In this document: piece by piece, positions 59,125 through 64,000 of the stretch
Layout: the number at the start of each line of letters is the position of its first letter
Position numbering within the stretch: position 1 is the first letter of the stretch
NCBI GenBank assembly: GCA_910588655.1
Contig: CAJUPJ010000012.1
Coordinates: 1 to 64,000, forward strand
DNA length: 64,000 bases
Direction: 5' to 3'
DNA from: an uncultured Lachnospiraceae bacterium
Lineage (GTDB): Bacteria; Bacillota; Clostridia; Lachnospirales; Lachnospiraceae
Translations under genes and position numbers: made by a program
The notes under the pieces: model-generated
What the model saw: only the letters and a program-made list of their open reading frames with translations
Databases searched by the model: none
What the model was told of the DNA's origin: nothing

Positions 59125-59889
59125 ATGGTTAATTTTGTTGGTGCAGGGCCCGGGGCAAAAGACCTGGTAACTATACGTGCATATAAACTTATTGCCAGTG
59201 CAGGCATAATAATTTATGCTGGTTCACTTGTAAACCCGGAACTGCTTGGATATGCAGGCAGCGGCTGCCAGTTTTACAACAGTGCGGAAATGACACTGGA
59301 AGAGGTTATAAATGTAATGGCAGATGGCAGCAGGAAGGGTATTGAGGTAGTAAGGCTTCATACTGGCGACCCTTGTATATATGGTGCAATAAGAGAACAG
59401 ATGGACAAGCTGGACGCCCTTGGCATACCATACACATACTGCCCTGGTGTAAGTTCGTTTTGTGGTGCAGCCGCCTCATTAAACCTTGAATATACACTTC
59501 CTGGTGTATCACAGAGTGTTATAATTACACGTATGGAAGGAAGGACGCCTGTACCAGAAAAAGAAAGCATAGAAAGCTTTGCAGCGCATAATGCGTCAAT
59601 GGTTCTGTTCCTAAGTGCTGGCATGGCAGGAGAATTAAGCCATAAGCTTATATCAGGGGGGTATCCTGGAGATACACCAGCAGTAATAGTTTATAAAGCA
59701 ACCTGGGAAGATGAAGAGAAATATATTTGTACAATAGAAACATTAGAAGAAACAGCAAAAAAACATAATATTACAAGGATGGCACTTATAATAATAGGGG
59801 ATGTGTTAGCGCCTGCCAGGTATAACAGGTCAGAGCTGTATAATCCATATTTTACAACAGGGTACAGAGAGGCTGTAAAAAAGGAGTAG
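59125..59889 (+). CDS. cbiF: Cobalt-precorrin-4 C11-methyltransferase
   Basis: 254 residues. SAM-dependent. VNFVGAGPGAKDLVTIRAYKL, YAGSLVNPELL, RLHTGDPCIYGAIREQ, YCPGVSSFCGAAASL and AAYKATWEDE-type text (VYKATWEDEEKY) match CbiF/CobM. Length is normal. It is the last cobalamin gene here. cbiG, cbiH, cbiE, cbiT and cbiJ do not follow as they often do. Confidence 0.95.
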   Translation: MVNFVGAGPGAKDLVTIRAYKLIASAGIIIYAGSLVNPELLGYAGSGCQFYNSAEMTLEEVINVMADGSRKGIEVVRLHTGDPCIYGAIREQMDKLDALGIPYTYCPGVSSFCGAAASLNLEYTLPGVSQSVIITRMEGRTPVPEKESIESFAAHNASMVLFLSAGMAGELSHKLISGGYPGDTPAVIVYKATWEDEEKYICTIETLEETAKKHNITRMALIIIGDVLAPARYNRSELYNPYFTTGYREAVKKE

Positions 59890-60079
59890 CATATATCAGG
59901 CAGTAAGGAAATGTTTACATATAAAAAGAGATATTCCATATAGCCTGTATAAGTGGCCATATATCCATGAAGTATTGCATTTTATTTAAGAATGTAGTAA
60001 TACAATAATAACAGCTGTAATAGAGCATATGTATGTACATAACAACTAAAGAATGCATAGGCAGGATAGAGGATAATTT

Positions 60080-60681
60080 ATGAAGAAATGGAAGTATTTA
60101 AAATGTGTTATTCTAATGGCTTTGCTAATAGGGGTTTTTAAATTAGTGCTAATGCAGCAGAACCAAGATTATCTCTTGGTTATAAGTGGGCAGCTAAAGG
60201 TTCAAGGGTTTTGTTTTATTGTAATTTAAATAATACATGGAAGAATTCAATAAATATAGCAATGAATAGATGGAATGAAGTTAAAGATTTTAATACAAAC
60301 TCAGATATTGTTCCACTGGCACTTTCAGAAAATAGCAATAGAGAGAATAAAATCTATTGTTCAACAACAAGCCAGTTATGGCTGGCAAAAACGTTTCCAG
60401 AAGTTTCAAATAGAAGTATTACTTCAGTAGACATTGTATTCAATACAAAAGATTATTCTTATATTCTTGGTGCTGCTGCTGGAAAGTATGATATTGTATC
60501 TGTAGCTGTTCATGAACTGGGACACGCTATTGGAATTGCACATTGCCATGAACTTTCTGACTCTTCTTGTTTTAGCAGTACTTGTTTATCTAATGTCATG
60601 AATCCAGAAATACCAGATAATACAAGAAGAAGGGAACTTACTGGTTATGATAGTTCTTCAAAACAAGGAATTTATTGGTAG
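60080..60681 (+). pseudogene. Secreted matrixin-type zinc protease with a frameshift after the signal peptide
   Basis: The reading frame from the ATG at 60080 gives a signal peptide (MKKWKYLKCVILMALLIGVF) and then runs out of frame to a stop near 60229. The remaining protein is in another frame (ISANAAEPRLSLGYKWAA and so on). An extra A in the A3 tract at 60140-60142 would join the two. The C-terminal part holds VHELGHAIGIAHC, the HExxHxxGxxH zinc motif, and the Met-turn VMNPE. The gene may be inactive or phase-variable by slippage. An internal TTG at 60211 would give the catalytic domain without a signal peptide. Confidence 0.75.
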
Positions 60682-60694
60682 GGGGAAAATAAAA

Positions 60695-61348
60695 ATGAGA
60701 AAAAAGGTTAGAAATATAATTATAGCTGGTGTATTGTTTTGTATAGCTGCAATATCTGGCTATATATATAAGAAGAATAGTATGCTTAAGGAATTACCAG
60801 TTTATGAAAGTACAGCAATGTACCCGAAATTAACATTACCACAGTTAGCAGATAAAGCTTCATATATTGTAAATGCAAAGGTTATTAATGTTGGAGATAC
60901 AATTAATAATGAAGTTCCAGTATCACTTACAGGGAATCCAGATGATATAGCAGAAACCTTGTATACACCTGTAACGCCTGTAACATTAGAAATTATAAGT
61001 AAATTGAAAGGACAAATTAATACAGATAAAATTACTTATTATGAAGATGGTGGAATTACACCATCATATGTCCAGTTGCCAGATGGATATACCATGGAAG
61101 AGGGAATGGAGGTAATAATATTTTTAAATGATGCAGGTCATTGCTGGGGAGCGCAAAGTATTTTTCCTGTGGCAGGCAATTCTGTAATATTGAATAATAC
61201 AGCTTTAGAATATGTAGATAGTAAAGATATATCAGTTATAAATAAAGATAATATAAAACAAGATATTAGAAACCAGATTGATTCAGATAAAGTAAAAGTT
61301 ACGGATAAGGAAAAGTTTATATCTGATATTAGTTTATTAATTGATTAA
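60695..61348 (+). CDS. Secreted or membrane-anchored hypothetical protein
   Basis: 217 residues from the ATG at 60695, about 8 bases after GGGGG. An in-frame start at 60647 lies inside the previous gene. Residues 5-24 are a signal anchor (IIIAGVLFCIAAISGYIY). The rest is predicted beta-rich, with KASYIVNAKVINVGD and VTLEIISKLKGQ. The run between 50 and 130 resembles small extracellular beta-barrels. It lies 13 bp after the protease gene and may be a partner or inhibitor. No function is recognised. Confidence 0.65.
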   Translation: MRKKVRNIIIAGVLFCIAAISGYIYKKNSMLKELPVYESTAMYPKLTLPQLADKASYIVNAKVINVGDTINNEVPVSLTGNPDDIAETLYTPVTPVTLEIISKLKGQINTDKITYYEDGGITPSYVQLPDGYTMEEGMEVIIFLNDAGHCWGAQSIFPVAGNSVILNNTALEYVDSKDISVINKDNIKQDIRNQIDSDKVKVTDKEKFISDISLLID

Positions 61349-61469
61349 TAATTTTGATGTTATAAATATTATATATTGCTTGTTTATTATAAAAAGCCTA
61401 TAACAAATAAAGACCAGGATATAATTCCAGCTATTATACAATATGTTTTTTAGCTGGGATTATTATTTA

Positions 61470-61715
61470 CACAAGTTTTCAGTGTTCCATCTGGTATTAT
61501 TCCATTAAATAGGCACTCCAGCCCCATTGGTACTTAGAGCCTGTTTTTGAGGCTCTTATGTATCATTATGTGGGCTATTATAGCAAAAGCCATGCTTTCA
61601 AGTATGTTTTCTGGAATGGAATAATTCAGTGGAACATGGAAATCTTGCGTACGTTATAAATATAGTATAACAGGAAATTACCGTATGTATGGGAATTTAT
61701 GAAACGGACATGAGC
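61470..61715. repeat. Foldback MITE-like element, copy 3 (diverged)
   Basis: CAAGTTTTCAGTGTTCCAT and TATTATTCCATT at the left are mirrored by AATGGAATAAT and CAGTGGAACATGGAAATC at 61616-61643. A central hairpin AGAGCC...GAGGCTC lies at 61536-61555. TTCAGTGGAACATGGAAA matches the interior of copy 1 in reverse orientation, and GGGAATTTATGAAACGGACA matches its right flank. Boundaries are approximate. Confidence 0.7.
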
Positions 61716-61789
61716 ATATATAGATTTATTATTGTAAAATATATTCAAATTATACAATATAAATATTAAAAGTGATATTTTATAATTAA

Positions 61790-62410
61790 AATTATAAAGC
61801 TTATATTCTTAAAAATGGATACAAAAAATATTTAGAAGAATTATTAAATACAAACATTGAATTTGATATTATAATTCTTGATACCGGATTAGATGGAATG
61901 GGTGGTATAGAACTTGCTCATAATATAAGAAAAATGGATAAACATGTTTTGTTGGTTTTTATTTCTGCTTGTATTGATTATGCACTAGATGCATTTCGTG
62001 TACAGGCTTTCCGCTTTCTTATAAAACCTGTTACTTATGAACAATTTATACAAGAAATTTTAGATGCATCTAATGTGTTAAAAGATAGAAAACAACAATA
62101 TTTAGAGATAAGACAAAATGGCATTAAAAGAAATATTCAAACAAAAGATGTAATATATATTGAGAGCCAGCATAATATACATATTGATGGCGGAATAATA
62201 GAAGTAACACAGACATTAAAATCTGTATTAAAAAATAATGAAAGACATTTTTGCCAGGTACATAAATGTTACATTGTAAATCTTAGACATTACTGTTTTA
62301 GAAAAAAATACGAATTGCATTTAAAATATGGTTATATAATTCCGATAAGAAGATATCGGATAAATGAGTTTGAGGAAAAGTATATAGCATATTGTAAAAA
62401 TTTTATATAA
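61790..62410 (+). pseudogene. LytTR response regulator lacking its N-terminus
   Basis: The frame is open from 61790. It carries IILDTGLDGMGGIELA (phosphoacceptor Asp region), then FISACIDYALDAFRVQAFRFLIKPV (receiver end), then a LytTR DNA-binding domain (QTKDVIYIESQHNIHIDGG and KCYIVNLRHYCFRKKYELHL). The first receiver strand with the acidic pair is missing, and an in-frame stop lies just upstream. The first ATG (61898) comes after the phosphoacceptor Asp. The gene is probably an inactive fragment. The foldback element lies about 75 bp upstream. Confidence 0.75.
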
Positions 62411-62542
62411 TATGTGTGGGTGTGATATATTGTACTTATTTATAGATTTGGATATTACAAATGCTGTTTTGAAAAAATGTATTGCTGTAATTGTCAGTTT
62501 TGAGAGTGTAGAAAAATTTTTAAAAAAATTTGAAAAAAGTTA

Positions 62543-62571
62543 TTGACAAATCCTGTAACATCATATAGAAT
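62543..62571 (+). promoter_or_regulatory. Promoter of the tRNA array
   Basis: TTGACA at 62543-62548 and TAGAAT at 62566-62571, 17-bp spacer, 43 bp before the first tRNA. Confidence 0.8.
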
Positions 62572-62613
62572 ATTACTTGCGTCACAGGTAAGACTTAAGT
62601 AATTAAAGTAGTA

Positions 62614-62688
62614 CGGGGTGTGGCTCAGTTTGGCTAGAGTACCTGATTTGGGATCAGGGGGTCGCAGGTTCGAATCCTGTCACCCCGA
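62614..62688 (+). tRNA. tRNA-Pro (UGG)
   Basis: Acceptor arms CGGGGTG and CACCCCG pair. Anticodon loop TTTGGGA gives UGG. TTCGAAT T-loop. CCA is not encoded. Confidence 0.95.
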
Positions 62689-62740
62689 TTGGTGACGCAT
62701 AATTTAATAAAGGAAGCATAGATTAGAGCTTTCAATATAT

Positions 62741-62811
62741 GCGGGTGTAGTTCAATGGTAGAACACCAGCCTTCCAAGCTGGATACGTGGGTTCGATTCC
62801 CATCACCCGCT
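62741..62811 (+). tRNA. tRNA-Gly (UCC)
   Basis: GCGGGTG pairs with CACCCGC. Anticodon loop CTTCCAA in stem CCAGC/GCTGG gives UCC. TTCGATT T-loop. Confidence 0.95.
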
Positions 62812-62820
62812 TTTATATAT

Positions 62821-62894
62821 GTGCCAGTAGCTCAGTTGGATAGAGCAACGGCCTTCTAAGCCGTGTGTCGGGGGTTCGAATCCCTTCTGGCACG
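62821..62894 (+). tRNA. tRNA-Arg (UCU)
   Basis: GTGCCAG pairs with CTGGCAC. Anticodon loop CTTCTAA gives UCU. TTCGAAT T-loop. Confidence 0.95.
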
Positions 62895-62937
62895 TTGCCA
62901 GCACCAGAGTTATTTGCTGGCTGGTTATTTTATTTAT

Positions 62938-63012
62938 GGTGGGTATGGCGCAGTTGGTTAGCGCGCCAGATTGTGGCTCTGGAGGCCGAGGGTTCGAATC
63001 CCTCTATCCACC
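62938..63012 (+). tRNA. tRNA-His (GUG)
   Basis: GTGGGTA pairs with TATCCAC, with an extra G at position -1 facing the discriminator C, as is diagnostic for tRNA-His. Anticodon loop TTGTGGC gives GUG. Confidence 0.95.
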
Positions 63013-63057
63013 CTTATAATCCTTGTTTTAAACAACAGGGATTTTTTTCTACTATAG

Positions 63058-63129
63058 TGGGCCATCGCCAAGCGGTAAGGCACAGGACTTTGACTCCTGC
63101 ACTCGTGGGTTCAAATCCCGCTGGCCCAG
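63058..63129 (+). tRNA. tRNA-Gln (UUG)
   Basis: TGGGCCA pairs with TGGCCCA. Anticodon loop CTTTGAC gives UUG. TTCAAAT T-loop. Confidence 0.95.
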
Positions 63130-63133
63130 TTAT

Positions 63134-63170
63134 AAAAACACTTGGAATTATTAGCTTCCAGGTGTTTTTT
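63134..63170 (+). terminator. Terminator of the tRNA array
   Basis: AAAAACACTTGGAA pairs with TTCCAGGTGTTTTT with one wobble, followed by another T. It lies 4 bp after the last tRNA. Confidence 0.9.
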
Positions 63171-63198
63171 AATTTCTAAAACACTTCAAAAAACGTCC

Positions 63199-63222
63199 TT
63201 GGTAGACATTTTGGTAGACATT
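63199..63222. repeat. Tandem 12-bp repeat, likely relic of an attachment site
   Basis: TTGGTAGACATT occurs twice back to back. It sits between the tRNA array and the decayed integrase, the usual position of an att site. Confidence 0.55.
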
Positions 63223-63329
63223 CTGTCTGGCATTTCAAAAACCTTTGTCATAATGAAGCTTTGGTATACAAATATTTTATATTGTTGCATTTAGCAGACA
63301 TCTGGCAGAATAGAAAGGATGTAACAAAT

Positions 63330-64000
63330 ATGGCAAGAAAAGTAGTAGAACGTAACATTTCATATGATGATATCAGAAAAAATATTATGTTAATCTGGAT
63401 TATGGCATTATTGATGGAAAAAGAAAGAAGAAAACAGAGATATTTACTAAAAAATCAGAAGCAAAGCGCAGATTAACAGAGTTCCAGTACTAGAAAAACA
63501 CGACTGGAGTGGCAGCCCCGTCTGATGATACACTAGCTGACTGGTTGGAAAATATTGTAAAAATTAATAATGAGGTTACTAGCTATGAATCATACAAGAA
63601 TATAATAAAATATCTTAAAGCTGATATGGGTAGAATAAAGCTTCAAAAACTTACTGCAAAAAGAATATAGCAGTATTATAATGACAGAATCCAGGGCAAA
63701 GACGGAACAAAGTTATCAGGGAATACAGTAAAAAAACACCATACACTCTTAAAAACTGCTGTTTCACCAGCAGCATTATTAGGTCTGCGGCGTGAAGAAA
63801 TCTGTGGGCTTAAATGGTCTAATGTGGATTTTGCAACTAAAGAAATACATATAATAGAAGCAAAAATTATTGCAGGTTCAGATGTAATAGAAAAAAGCAC
63901 TAAAAATTCTTCTTCTAACAGGACATTATATATGGATGATTATTTATGCCAGATATTATCAGAGATTAAACAACAGCAGATAGAAAACAAAAATTTTTTG
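63330..64000 (+). pseudogene. Decayed phage-type tyrosine integrase, continuing past the right edge
   Basis: Starts MARKVVERNISYDDIRKN like many Firmicute phage integrases, then shifts frame within 20 codons. Pieces in other frames read TLADWLENIVKINNE, GRIKLQKLTAKRI then a stop, QYYNDRIQGKDGTKLSGNTV, and HHTLLKTA. After that about 60 codons are missing, and the catalytic domain resumes at LGLRREEICGLKWSNVDF. The Arg of the catalytic box is present. At least one frameshift, two stops and one internal deletion make it non-functional. Confidence 0.85.

Overview
The window is low-GC DNA from a spore-forming, anaerobic Firmicute, most likely a gut Lachnospiraceae. The pointers are a cotJ spore-coat operon, Tn916-type integrases with an excisionase, an Rpn-family nuclease, a DUF5717/DUF5716 gene pair that I associate with Lachnospiraceae, and an anaerobic (cbi-type) cobalamin cluster. 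The genus cannot be fixed from the sequence alone.

1-21.6 kb is an integrated mobile element (plasmid-like or ICE-like). It carries an IS end at the left edge and a complete copy of the same IS at 7133-8961. It also has XRE regulators, a RecA/RepA-fold ATPase that has lost its P-loop, and a decayed duplicate of that ATPase. A ParA/ribbon-helix-helix partition pair is preceded by an iteron array in exact 40-bp register. Cargo includes a secreted LRR/SpaA protein, an SfsA-like nuclease, a YkgJ cysteine-cluster protein, an Rpn nuclease and a large membrane orphan. The right end holds a divergent resolvase-like gene, xis and two tandem tyrosine integrases.

21.6-38.7 kb is chromosomal: a low-molecular-weight phosphatase, galK, an operon of hybrid kinase - fabF - degenerate GGDEF/EAL protein, a secreted Fn3-like protein, serS, a zinc-ribbon regulator, a DUF3810 protease-like protein, the cotJ operon, a DUF434 protein, and a metal P-type ATPase behind an ArsR/CzrA-like operator.

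38.8-47.2 kb is the most striking part. A minus-strand operon (acyltransferase, YfhO, GtrB/CsbB-type glycosyltransferase, beta-helix protein) lies next to a tyrosine recombinase gene that is enclosed by 23-bp inverted recombination sites. Inside the enclosed segment is an outward promoter that now points away from the operon. Inversion would aim it straight at the operon. This reads as a phase-variation switch for surface glycosylation, here in the OFF orientation.

47.6-54.7 kb is a four-gene module (DUF5717 giant solenoid, DUF5716 Hsp70/actin-like protein, TPR protein, membrane coiled-coil) of unknown function. 55.1-59.9 kb holds cobO, cbiC, cbiK, cbiD, cbiL and cbiF. 60-62.4 kb holds a frameshifted matrixin-type protease, a secreted protein and a truncated LytTR regulator. 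62.6-63.1 kb is a five-tRNA array (Pro, Gly, Arg, His, Gln), followed by a decayed phage-type integrase that runs off the right edge. Three copies of a foldback MITE-like family lie in intergenic gaps at 36.1, 47.3 and 61.5 kb.
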